A stretch of DNA of 40,969 nt, from assembly GCA_029226935.1 (NCBI GenBank), contig JAQXYZ010000067.1:1-40969 (forward strand). The letters run 5' to 3'. The notes under the pieces were generated by a model. The model was not told the DNA's origin and made no database searches. It was given only the letters and a program-made list of their open reading frames with translations. The translations under genes were made by a program, and so were the position numbers. This DNA comes from Bacillota bacterium. GTDB lineage: Bacteria > Bacillota > Clostridia > Lachnospirales > Lachnospiraceae. This document shows positions 8,124-15,402 of the stretch, one piece after another. Every line of letters starts with the position of its first letter. The stretch's first letter is position 1.

Positions 8124-9329
8124 TCAGTCCTCTTTTTTCCATATTCCGGTGACCAGAACCGTCATATCATCCCTGATGCGCCCTCTACACTGGTGAATGC
8201 AAAAATTTAATATAGCATTTGCCATTTCTCCCGGATTTTCCAGATCGGTGCTGCCAATCAATTCAGGAAGCATATCCTCCCCAATTCCCTGAGAAAGCGC
8301 ATCCAGAACTCCATCCGAAACCATGATGATATAATCCCCATCCATAAGAGTTCTGCCCACTGCTTCCATGTCAGGCTTCTGGAAAACTCCAAGCGGAAGA
8401 TTGCCGGAAGAAATACGGTCTACCAGATGCTGCCTTTTAATATAGGTACTTGCGCTTCCCACTTTTACAAAACGACATTCCCCACTGTACAGATCCATGC
8501 TGCATAAATCCAGAGTAGACATATTGGAATTCTCTTCTCCCGTAAGCAAGGCACTGTTAATCATCTGGATTGCCATTTCTGTCTGGAAGCCTGCCTCCAA
8601 AAATTTTTGCATCAGCTCTACCACCATTGTACTGTCACTGCAGGCTTTATCTCCTGATCCCATACCATCAGAAAGCACCACCGTAAGATTGCCTGTCCCT
8701 GTTTCAAAAAAGGCATAGTTATCTCCGGAGATCTTTTCAGTCTCCTTTACTGCTTTTGCAACACCTGTAAGTACATGAAATCTTGCTTCCTCCACATAGA
8801 AATAGGTCTTCCATTCCCCTCCTATAAAAAAGGGATTGTCCTTGGCACCTACAAGGCGCATATTCAAAAGAACCGAGAGCAGATCTCCAATCTCTTCCGT
8901 GGAAAGATTATTTTTTTTGACCGCTCTCATGGTCAGTGAAACCTCCATCCGCCCTACTTCATTTTCTATCAAATACAGATTTTTTATCTGAATATCCACT
9001 TCCCGGAGTGCATGAGCAATCTGTTTAAATCTTCTCTCCCCCATGGGAACACATCTTCTCGATTCATCTGCAAGCTGTGTCATGATCTGTGCCATTTCCT
9101 GTAAATGTGCTATCATCAGATCCTTATTCTCATTTAATCGTTTTTGCCATATGTAATTTCTTCTGTCAGTCTCAGCCGCCCCTGAATTGATTTCCCTGTA
9201 ATTTTCTGTTTCTCTGAAGCTTTCTGCCAATTCCCTGATAGAATCTGCATAAGTAAGCAGTTTTCTTCTCCCATATTCCGGCAGTATACTGTTAAACTCT
9301 TCTCTTTCGCCTGACATCTGCTTCTTCAT
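8124..9329 (-). CDS. spoIIE: SpoIIE-type PP2C phosphatase lacking the membrane domain
   Basis: SpoIIE dephosphorylates the anti-anti-sigma factor SpoIIAA and so activates sigma-F in the forespore. This protein has 401 residues, whereas Bacillus subtilis SpoIIE has 827, with ten N-terminal membrane helices. Here residues 1-165 look like part of the helical regulatory domain and 166-401 are the PP2C domain. Metal-site motifs are present: VVLSDGMGSGDKA (D221), MVSDGV (D339) and RDDMTVLV (D387-D388). There is no membrane segment. The start is firm (AGGAGGAAG before the ATG, then no open frame upstream), so this is not a broken end. Its neighbours (divIC upstream, tilS-hpt-ftsH downstream) are those of genuine spoIIE, and the promoter is spoIIE-like. 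A general PP2C phosphatase is a less likely reading. Confidence 0.85.
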   Translation of the reverse strand: MKKQMSGEREEFNSILPEYGRRKLLTYADSIRELAESFRETENYREINSGAAETDRRNYIWQKRLNENKDLMIAHLQEMAQIMTQLADESRRCVPMGERRFKQIAHALREVDIQIKNLYLIENEVGRMEVSLTMRAVKKNNLSTEEIGDLLSVLLNMRLVGAKDNPFFIGGEWKTYFYVEEARFHVLTGVAKAVKETEKISGDNYAFFETGTGNLTVVLSDGMGSGDKACSDSTMVVELMQKFLEAGFQTEMAIQMINSALLTGEENSNMSTLDLCSMDLYSGECRFVKVGSASTYIKRQHLVDRISSGNLPLGVFQKPDMEAVGRTLMDGDYIIMVSDGVLDALSQGIGEDMLPELIGSTDLENPGEMANAILNFCIHQCRGRIRDDMTVLVTGIWKKED

Positions 9330-9383
9330 ATGCCCACTTCCTCCTGCAATATAAATAACATGACTGAACTACGCATGGAAAAT

Positions 9384-9417
9384 ATTATACAAAATCCTCC
9401 TCAGACAATTTGTCAAA
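9384..9417 (-). promoter_or_regulatory. spoIIE promoter: sigma-A boxes 21 bp apart with overlapping 0A-like box
   Basis: On the minus strand TTGACA (9411-9416) and TATAAT (9384-9389) are both perfect consensus hexamers, but the spacer is 21 bases (9390-9410) instead of 17. On the plus strand TGTCAAA (9411-9417) differs from the Spo0A box TGTCGAA at one position and overlaps the -35. In B. subtilis spoIIE and spoIIG use sigma-A with Spo0A and have 21-22 bp spacers. The predicted start lies about 50 bases before the spoIIE ATG. Confidence 0.75.
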
Positions 9418-9463
9418 AACGAGAAGCAGAATCAAGAAATTTTCTGACAAAAAACGCAAAAAT

Positions 9464-9492
9464 CCCGAAGGCTTTATTCCAAAACCTTCGGG
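9464..9492 (-). terminator. Rho-independent terminator after divIC
   Basis: CCCGAAGG pairs perfectly with CCTTCGGG around a 13-base loop. On the minus strand TTTTT and then TTTTTT follow. It separates the divIC transcript from spoIIE, which has its own promoter. Confidence 0.85.
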
Positions 9493-9509
9493 GCACATTT
9501 TTTATCCTG

Positions 9510-9815
9510 CTAATTTTCATCCTTAAATAATATTTCACCGTCATACACCAATCCAAGCTTATCTCTTGCCACTTCTTCCACATACTTCTTGGTGTGCGTG
9601 TATTTTTCAAATTCTTCTATCTCTTCAGCGCGTTCCTCCTCTGCCGCGATCTGCTCCCTTAATGCATTTTCCTTCTGCTGGTAAGCCTCCTTCTTCGCCG
9701 TCAGTTCTATACTGTTAAAGGCAACCACCACCAAAAGCATTACCACGACAATTGATACCAGAAACATGCCAAAACGATTCTGCCGTTTTTTTCTATATGC
9801 TGCTTTTCTTGCCAT
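9510..9815 (-). CDS. divIC: Septum formation initiator DivIC (FtsB/DivIC family)
   Basis: A small bitopic division protein of 101 residues that works with FtsL and DivIB at the septum. There is a basic N-terminus (RKAAYRKKRQNR), one membrane segment (about 18-35), then a charged coiled coil (about 40-75) and the typical C-terminal motif YVEEVARDKLGLV. I use the second in-frame ATG (9815) because AAGGA lies 6 bases upstream of it; the first ATG, at 9821, touches the ribosome site. It follows yabQ, as in other Bacillota. Confidence 0.9.
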   Translation of the reverse strand: MARKAAYRKKRQNRFGMFLVSIVVVMLLVVVAFNSIELTAKKEAYQQKENALREQIAAEEERAEEIEEFEKYTHTKKYVEEVARDKLGLVYDGEILFKDEN

Positions 9816-9844
9816 ATACATTCCTTCATTTCTATATGCTGCTT
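9790..9844. repeat. 16-bp direct repeat around the divIC start
   Basis: TTTCTATATGCTGCTT occurs exactly at 9790-9805, inside the divIC N-terminal codons, and at 9829-9844, in the yabQ-divIC gap. The 39-bp offset suggests a small local duplication or slippage event. No function is evident. Confidence 0.7.
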
Positions 9845-9861
9845 GCAGTACAACCTAAATC

Positions 9862-10350
9862 TTATCGTTTACATAATGTTATTTTAAGTAATTTGAGCCT
9901 GCCCGTCAACTTGTTTTTTAGATGTTTTCCAACTTTCCTTCCTTTTTTTGAAGAAACACAAAGTGTATAACGAACTTTTCTCCAAATCGCTCTAACCGGC
10001 TTAAGTAAAAAGTCAATGATTTTCTTAAAGATATGAAAAACCCCTCTGAGCAAAAATGACACCCCATGGATAAACAAAGGACTTATTGTCTTTTTATATG
10101 CAATCATTCCTATGGTTGCCCCAAACACCGCAAACCACCTGAGAATTCCATTATTTTCTTCATATAGCATATAAAAAACACCTATGGCACAGGCAATCCA
10201 GAAAATCATATCCTCCATAGAAATCATAAGCAGGTTATGCCGTATCAGCCTGCGCGAAATCAAGAAAACATCATATACCAGACTGATTGCCATTCCCATC
10301 AAAAGAGAATGTAGAAAGAATGTTATCTCATTTACAATATTCTGACTCAT
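9862..10350 (-). CDS. yabQ: Spore cortex biosynthesis protein YabQ
   Basis: A membrane protein of 162 residues needed for spore cortex formation in B. subtilis, where it is made in the mother cell. The N-terminal two thirds have hydrophobic helices (about 8-25, 45-65, 70-90), with FFLHSLLMGMAISLVYD as the typical opening. The C-terminal third is strongly basic. I start at the ATG at 10350, preceded by AGTAGGTG and 6 bp after the yabP stop; a GTG two codons earlier overlaps that ribosome site. It is probably translated together with yabP. Confidence 0.9.
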   Translation of the reverse strand: MSQNIVNEITFFLHSLLMGMAISLVYDVFLISRRLIRHNLLMISMEDMIFWIACAIGVFYMLYEENNGILRWFAVFGATIGMIAYKKTISPLFIHGVSFLLRGVFHIFKKIIDFLLKPVRAIWRKVRYTLCVSSKKGRKVGKHLKNKLTGRLKLLKITLCKR

Positions 10351-10356
10351 AGACAC

Positions 10357-10647
10357 CTACTTAAAAAGTCTTGCCAGCAAAGATTCTCCTTTAGCTCCCA
10401 TGTTTGCCTGTTCCGAATAGGTAAAGCTGTCAATTCTTCCATCAACATCCACCTCTCCTTTGTCCAGCATTAATCGGTTTACATGAAGCTCATTTCCTTT
10501 AATCATCAACATGCCCTGTTCCGTTTCCAGAATAATCTCATTTTCATCAAAAGACAGAACATCACTCACTCCCGTCAGATTACATGTCCTTCTATTATTC
10601 AGTATCAGCTTATGCGCACGTTTATTTACATTTGTTAAATCTTCCAT
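10357..10647 (-). CDS. yabP: Sporulation protein YabP
   Basis: A 96-residue protein of the YabP/YqfC family, required for spore cortex or coat assembly. Family landmarks are LILNNRRTCNLTGVSDVLSF, then ILETEQGMLMIKGNELHVNRL and the closing GRIDSFTYSE. I chose the ATG at 10647 because AGGAG lies 9 bases upstream; an in-frame TTG at 10668 has no better site and the family normally starts near here. That ribosome site lies inside a long hairpin described separately. yabQ follows immediately. Confidence 0.92.
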   Translation of the reverse strand: MEDLTNVNKRAHKLILNNRRTCNLTGVSDVLSFDENEIILETEQGMLMIKGNELHVNRLMLDKGEVDVDGRIDSFTYSEQANMGAKGESLLARLFK

Positions 10648-10655
10648 AAAAATAA

Positions 10656-10697
10656 TCTCCTGATACAATCTTTCCTATAAAAGATTATATTAGGAGA
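10656..10697 (-). promoter_or_regulatory. 42-nt hairpin in the yabP leader covering its ribosome binding site
   Basis: 10656-10673 pairs with 10680-10697 around a 6-base loop: TCTCCT/AGGAGA at the base and AATCTTT/AAAGATT at the tip, with one mismatch and one G-U pair. On the minus-strand RNA the 3' arm holds the AGGAG of yabP, and TTATTTTT follows just before the ATG. It could therefore be the terminator of the hup-rqcP transcript, a translational lock on yabP, or both. Confidence 0.65.
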
Positions 10698-10731
10698 TTC
10701 CCATTTATAGACTAATATTTTTATTTTCGTT

Positions 10732-10971
10732 TCAAAGATAGCGGAATAGTTCTTTTGCTTCTTCCTTTTTTACTGTTTCCTGTACACTTAAAACCTCTAC
10801 CTTTACATCCTTATTTCCAAAGGCGATGGTAATAATATCCCCTTCCTTTACATTGGCGGATGCCTTAGCAGGCTTATCGTTGATCAGTACCCTTCCTGCA
10901 TCACATGCATCATTTGCAACCGTTCTTCTCTTAATCAGCCGGGACACTTTCAAATATTTATCCAGTCTCAT
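10732..10971 (-). CDS. rqcP: S4-domain RNA-binding protein RqcP (YabO/HslR family)
   Basis: A 79-residue S4-fold protein. In B. subtilis RqcP (YabO) works with RqcH on stalled 50S subunits in alanine tailing of nascent chains. The S4 signature MRLDKYLKVSRLIKRRTVAND opens the protein and AGRVLINDKPAKAS completes the RNA-binding loop. AAAGGAG precedes the ATG. It sits between hup and yabP, the usual place. A terminator-like hairpin between hup and this gene suggests lower expression than hup. Confidence 0.9.
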   Translation of the reverse strand: MRLDKYLKVSRLIKRRTVANDACDAGRVLINDKPAKASANVKEGDIITIAFGNKDVKVEVLSVQETVKKEEAKELFRYL

Positions 10972-11002
10972 ATTTCTACTCCTTTACATCATAGAAAAAT
11001 GC

Positions 11003-11032
11003 ATTCAAAAAGGACCCGCGCGATGCAGGTCC
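11003..11032 (-). terminator. Terminator/attenuator between hup and rqcP
   Basis: GGACC (11012-11016) pairs with GGTCC (11028-11032), extended by a GC-rich loop, with TTTTT following on the minus strand. It lies 14 bp after the hup stop codon. rqcP has no obvious promoter of its own, so read-through is likely. Confidence 0.7.
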
Positions 11033-11046
11033 CTAAGAATTCAATC

Positions 11047-11322
11047 TTAAGCGTTGATCATGTCCTTTAAAGCCTTACCAGCTTTGAACTTAGGAGCTTT
11101 GGAAGCTGCGATAGGCATTGCTGCACCTGTCTGAGGGTTTCTGCCTTCTCTTGCTGCTCTCTTAGATACTTCAAAAGTACCAAAACCAACTAACTGAACC
11201 TTTCCATCTTTCTTTAATTCTTCTGATACAACATCAGTAAAAGCCTTTAATGCTTTTTCTGCATCCTTCTTGGATAAACCAGCCTGATCTGCCATAGCTG
11301 CTACTAATTCTGTTTTGTTCAT
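11047..11322 (-). CDS. hup: HU-family DNA-binding protein
   Basis: A 91-residue nucleoid protein that bends DNA without sequence preference and acts as a homodimer. The sequence is typical throughout: MNKTELVAAMADQAGLSKKD at the start, VGFGTFEVSKRAAREGRNPQ leading into the DNA-embracing arm, and KAPKFKAGKALKDMIN at the end. A strong AGGAGGAG ribosome site and a near-consensus promoter upstream fit high expression. Confidence 0.96.
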   Translation of the reverse strand: MNKTELVAAMADQAGLSKKDAEKALKAFTDVVSEELKKDGKVQLVGFGTFEVSKRAAREGRNPQTGAAMPIAASKAPKFKAGKALKDMINA

Positions 11323-11389
11323 TTCGAACTCCTCCTCTTTATATGAGTGTTTTTATCAATAGATGTCTCTTTTGAAACGCCTATATTTA

Positions 11390-11418
11390 TATATATCTTC
11401 TTTACCTGTATTTGTCAA
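11390..11418 (-). promoter_or_regulatory. Sigma-A promoter of hup
   Basis: TTGACA (11413-11418) and TATATA (11390-11395) with a 17-base spacer on the minus strand, about 70 bases before the hup ATG. Confidence 0.8.
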
Positions 11419-11490
11419 GGAAATTTTGCCTTTTTATGGGCTTTTGCAGGGATTTTCATTTCATCTGTCCCATTTCGCTCTATTGTTCTA

Positions 11491-12897
11491 CTACGGAGCA
11501 TTGTTACCGCTTACCGTATTACCACTTACGGTATTACCGCTTACCGTATTACCACTCACGGTATTGCCACTTACCGTATTACCGTTTACCATACCTTCAG
11601 TCGATGTACCCCCTTCAGCTTCAAGATCCGGGAAAGCATAGGTCACATCCTGTTTATCATCCTCCACATTGATTGTATAGCTTCTGGTAATATATCCTGT
11701 CTTGCGCAGGGTAATGGTGTGCTCTCCCGCTGTCTTTCCATAGGTAACCGGAGCAATTCCCATATACAGGTTATCCTGATATACCTCTACATTCAATGGA
11801 GCTGCAACCGTAATGGTACCGTTGTTTTCTTTTGCCTCTTCGGTAGGAGAAATACTGTTTCCGGAAACGGTTGCCTCCTCCTCCATAGAAATCTTAACAG
11901 TAGTTTTCTCTCCCTCTACCTGAAAATATTTTGAAAGCGGCTCATAGCCACCAGCTTTTACCGTTATACGATGAAGTCCCATCGCCAGCCTGACAGGATA
12001 AACGGTCTCTATCTGCACATCATCTACATAAACCTGCGCATTGGATGGAGAAATCTGAAAGACCACAATTCCCTTTTCAGGCATCCTGACCTCAATATCT
12101 CCCAGATCCAACACGGTCTCTTTATTTCTCTCAATTGTAATTTCTCTCGTTTCATCCACTCCCTGCGCAATCAGTCTGACCGTGTAGCTTCCCTCCGGCA
12201 CAGTAAGCAGCATATCCGGTGCAATCTGGGAAATGACGGTCTGTCCCACTTCGATCCATCCTCCCAGCACAGCATCTTCATTTTTAAGATTCAGATAGCC
12301 ATGACCCTTGTCCACGGAAATGCTCATGATGCTATGACCTTTTCCCTGAAAGGAGAGCACATCCTGACGAATAATCTCAGAAATCTCGATAGGTTTTCCG
12401 TCTGAAAATACCAGTACATTACTTCCAATGCTATAGCTTTCTTCCCCAATGGTAGCATTCCCGTTTCCTGCACTCAGATTGTACTTTTCCACATCCTCAT
12501 AACGCCATGCCTCGTCAGAGAGCATAACGCTGCCCAGTCTCTCCAGTTCGCTGTTATAGGTAATATCCGCAATATCACCTGAGCATAACTGCACTGCCGT
12601 CATTGCACTGCCATACTTATCCTGTATCCTTGTAGTTCCGTCAAAGCTCAATGCTTTGCTTTCATTTCGATCCACCAGATACATATTGATTACATGGGCA
12701 GCTTCATCCACGGACTGAATAATCACGGATGCGGCGGAAGTATAAATATCCACCTGCTCCTCGTTTGCGCCATTCTCATATGCGCTTTCAAAACCGGATT
12801 CCTGTGCCATGCTGGCTGCACTGCAGCCCGTAAGTATCAAACACATACAGCAAATGATCCATTTTATCATCTTTTGTATCTTATTATTTTCTGTCAT
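11491..12897 (-). CDS. PEGA-domain lipoprotein with C-terminal NTVSG repeats
   Basis: A predicted surface lipoprotein of 468 residues. A hydrophobic signal segment ends in the lipobox LTGC within the first 30 residues. The centre and C-terminal half contain at least two clear PEGA domains: one near SNAQVYVDDVQIETVYPVRL, one near LNVEVYQDNLYMGIAPVTYG. A third, weaker one precedes them (PEGSYTVRLIAQG). PEGA domains are beta-sandwich modules common on surface proteins of Gram-positive bacteria, and their role is unknown. The last 30 residues are NTVSG repeated five times, encoded by a 15-bp minisatellite. I start at the ATG at 12897 (AAAGG 10 bases upstream, directly before the signal peptide); the open frame runs 16 codons further back without support. 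It stands alone. Confidence 0.85.
   Translation of the reverse strand: MTENNKIQKMIKWIICCMCLILTGCSAASMAQESGFESAYENGANEEQVDIYTSAASVIIQSVDEAAHVINMYLVDRNESKALSFDGTTRIQDKYGSAMTAVQLCSGDIADITYNSELERLGSVMLSDEAWRYEDVEKYNLSAGNGNATIGEESYSIGSNVLVFSDGKPIEISEIIRQDVLSFQGKGHSIMSISVDKGHGYLNLKNEDAVLGGWIEVGQTVISQIAPDMLLTVPEGSYTVRLIAQGVDETREITIERNKETVLDLGDIEVRMPEKGIVVFQISPSNAQVYVDDVQIETVYPVRLAMGLHRITVKAGGYEPLSKYFQVEGEKTTVKISMEEEATVSGNSISPTEEAKENNGTITVAAPLNVEVYQDNLYMGIAPVTYGKTAGEHTITLRKTGYITRSYTINVEDDKQDVTYAFPDLEAEGGTSTEGMVNGNTVSGNTVSGNTVSGNTVSGNTVSGNNAP
11504..11593. repeat. 15-bp coding minisatellite (six units)
   Basis: Six tandem 15-bp units encode NTVSG at the end of the PEGA lipoprotein. Units 1 and 3 are identical (TACCGCTTACCGTAT) and units 2 and 4 differ from each other at one base, giving a 30-bp higher-order period. 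TACCG and CGGTA blocks alternate, so neighbouring units can form hairpins. Such arrays change copy number by slippage. Confidence 0.9.
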
Positions 12898-13008
12898 AGT
12901 CTTTAACCTTTGATTTCCGTATCTGCAGCAGAAAAACCGCTGCAATGCTTGAATATGTTTCCCGCTTCTTTTAAAAAGTATAACACGAAGTAATTAAGAA
13001 TAAAAGAA

Positions 13009-13986
13009 CTAACACACCCCATACTTCGACTTAAATTTTTCCAAAAAGATCTTTTTGTCTTTTTCCTGACCAACTACCTTATTCAGTTTCTCAAGGTTCT
13101 TGCCCGGAATCCATGCCTTGCCGGAATTAAAATAAAAATTCACAATTTTCCAAAACTTTTCCGGATAAGAAAGCCTGTAATATAATTGCTGATACTCTTC
13201 TTTTTCAAGCGGTCTTTCTCTATTATATGCATCGATCAGTTCAAACCCGACATTTTGCACCCAGTTACTCTTTTCCAGCAATTTTCTCATAAAAAGGCAT
13301 AAGTCTCTGACCGGACTGTCACATATATATTTTTCAAAATTGATCAAATTCATCTCTCCACCGGAACAAATGATATTGTGATACTGATAATCGCCATGAC
13401 AGACAAAATGTGCTGCTTCTTCGCCCTGAAAGTCCTGCAATTCCTCTGTGGTCTGCAACGCCAGATAAAAGAAATAATCATAATATTTCATCAAGGAAAT
13501 TTCAAAATCTGTTTTCTGACTTCTTTCCTTTAAAAATTTTCTGACCCTGCGCAGCTCCTTATTATGCTTTTCAAATTCTGTCTGTGCATTTCTCATAACC
13601 GGTGCACCCGGCATGGGTTCTTCCATTTGGGATACCCGGTGCAGCTTTGCCAGTGTACCTGCCGCCTGTCTGCATTCCTCCATATCCCTCACATCACATT
13701 CTCGTCCTTCAAAATAAGTTTTAAGAACATAGAATTTTCCATCCTGATCCCGGGTTAAAAGCTCCTGCTCCTTATTCTTCAGAATCCTTTCCGAGTTTTG
13801 AAATCCCTTTTCCTGTATCATGGTAAGCAGCGCATCCTGAAAAAGTACTCTCTCATGATGTCCCTCATATTCCTTTAATATCAGGAGTCCCTGATTGGTC
13901 TCACAAAGAATAGCGCCCCGCCCTTTAAAGGTGCGAAGCACTTCTATATTATAATTGTCCAGTAAACTGACGCTTCTGTCATTCAC
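13009..13986 (-). CDS. CotS-family spore coat protein (kinase-like fold)
   Basis: A 325-residue protein of the CotS/YutH/YsxE family, related in fold to aminoglycoside phosphotransferases and linked to the spore coat. The N-lobe has KGRGAILCETNQGLLILKEY. The C-lobe has the catalytic-loop motif HGDYQYHN (197-204), with Asp and Asn kept. The metal-binding Asp expected in the next motif is Asn (LINFEKY, N216), so phosphotransfer activity is doubtful. I prefer the GTG at 13986, preceded by GGGGGT 8 bases upstream and giving the family-like VNDRSVSLL start. A TTG at 14001 is the alternative. It is the third gene of proS-cca-cotS, 56 bp after cca. Confidence 0.8.
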   Translation of the reverse strand: MNDRSVSLLDNYNIEVLRTFKGRGAILCETNQGLLILKEYEGHHERVLFQDALLTMIQEKGFQNSERILKNKEQELLTRDQDGKFYVLKTYFEGRECDVRDMEECRQAAGTLAKLHRVSQMEEPMPGAPVMRNAQTEFEKHNKELRRVRKFLKERSQKTDFEISLMKYYDYFFYLALQTTEELQDFQGEEAAHFVCHGDYQYHNIICSGGEMNLINFEKYICDSPVRDLCLFMRKLLEKSNWVQNVGFELIDAYNRERPLEKEEYQQLYYRLSYPEKFWKIVNFYFNSGKAWIPGKNLEKLNKVVGQEKDKKIFLEKFKSKYGVC

Positions 13987-14042
13987 AGCGATTACCCCCA
14001 ATTCGTGTCATATCCTATCTTATGAGTAACCGCCATAAAGTA

Positions 14043-15386
14043 TTACTTAAATTCCCTGGCCAATTTAATCAGTATTTCCTTTTCATTTTTAGAAGGATCT
14101 TCTATCACAATATCCAATAATTTTTTCAGAGTCTCTCCCAGTTCAGGTCCCGGTTTCATGTCTGCCCCATCTATCAGATCCTTCCCCGTAACTGCAAGAC
14201 TCTTCAAGGAAACGCACTGCTGCTTTGTCAAAATCTCCTGATAGACTTCAAAGACCTTCTTAAGCTTTTCTTCTTTTTCTTCCTTAAAGTAATTGCTCTG
14301 TGCCTGAATATCGGCTTCCTTCACAGGAAATAACAGCGGGAAAATATCTTCCCCTATCCTCATGACTGCTCGTCTGACACATTTTGGTTCAGGCTCCACA
14401 TCATAATCATGGTATTTAACCAGACGAGTTACCATGTTAATGGTATAGTTATCAAATTTCAGCCTTTGCAGAATTTTCTTTGTCATCTGCTCCGAAACCG
14501 CGGGGTGTCCATGGAAGTGATGAATACCTTTCTCATCAACGGTCACTGTTTTGGGCTTCCCTATGTCATGGAACAACATAGCAAGACGCAATATTTTGTC
14601 CGGTTTAATCTTTTGCATAGATTGGATGGTATGCTCTCCCACACTATACAAATGATGAGGATTGTTCTGGGGAGTTTCCATACATGCATCAAATTCAGGC
14701 AGAATGACTCTGGTAATACCAAGCTCATAGGCAATCTGCAGCTTTTCGGGGCAGGGCGCACAGACCAGCTTTATCAGTTCTGTCTGAATTCTTTCCGCAC
14801 TGATATGAACCAGATTTGTGTTAAGCTCCCTGATTGCCTCACCGGTTTCCTCATCAATTTCATATCCTAGCTGTGCAGAAAACCTCACTGCCCGCATCAT
14901 CCTGAGCGCATCTTCCGTAAAACGCTCCTTGGGATTCCCCACACAGCGGATTTTTCTTCTCTGAATGTCCTCCATTCCTTCGAACACGTCCACAAGACCG
15001 CTTTTATCATTATACGCCATAGCATTAATCGTAAAGTCCCTTCGCTTCAAATCCTCAATCAGATTTGCGGTAAAGGTTACCTCTTTTGGATGCCTGCTGT
15101 CTTCATATTCCCCGTCAATCCGATAAGTAGTTACTTCAAAGCCTTCCTTATCCAGCATTACCGTGACTGTTCCATGCTTGATTCCTGTATCAACGGTTCG
15201 CTTGAAAAGCTCTTTTATCTGATAAGGAGTTGCCGATGTGGTAATGTCCCAGTCATCCGGTATCCTTCCTAAAATGGAATCACGAATACAGCCGCCTACT
15301 GCATATGCTTCGTAGCCGGCTTCCATGATGGTATTTATAATGTATTTTACTTTTTCGGGCAGCTGTATCATGGTTGTATTCTGCAT
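14043..15386 (-). CDS. cca: CCA tRNA nucleotidyltransferase
   Basis: A 447-residue class II nucleotidyltransferase that adds or repairs the CCA end of tRNAs. The catalytic head shows GGCIRD and DDWDITTSA with the paired Asp, followed by RRDFTINAMAY, and the neck RFTEDALRMMRAVRFSAQLG. An HD-type domain follows (LAMLFHDIGKP), which in this clade may carry phosphohydrolase activity. The start ATG has AAGGA 9 bases upstream. It lies 16 bp after proS, so the proline T-box also controls it. The tRNA genes in this window do not encode CCA. Confidence 0.93.
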   Translation of the reverse strand: MQNTTMIQLPEKVKYIINTIMEAGYEAYAVGGCIRDSILGRIPDDWDITTSATPYQIKELFKRTVDTGIKHGTVTVMLDKEGFEVTTYRIDGEYEDSRHPKEVTFTANLIEDLKRRDFTINAMAYNDKSGLVDVFEGMEDIQRRKIRCVGNPKERFTEDALRMMRAVRFSAQLGYEIDEETGEAIRELNTNLVHISAERIQTELIKLVCAPCPEKLQIAYELGITRVILPEFDACMETPQNNPHHLYSVGEHTIQSMQKIKPDKILRLAMLFHDIGKPKTVTVDEKGIHHFHGHPAVSEQMTKKILQRLKFDNYTINMVTRLVKYHDYDVEPEPKCVRRAVMRIGEDIFPLLFPVKEADIQAQSNYFKEEKEEKLKKVFEVYQEILTKQQCVSLKSLAVTGKDLIDGADMKPGPELGETLKKLLDIVIEDPSKNEKEILIKLAREFK

Positions 15387-15402
15387 TTACTCATTCCTTA
15401 TA

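Noticed and set aside
11363-11641. Plus-strand frame with repeated LPLTV motifs, and a possible CRISPR-like array
   Set aside because: The repeats are the reverse of the 15-bp minisatellite that encodes NTVSG in the PEGA lipoprotein. There are no spacers and the period is too short for CRISPR.
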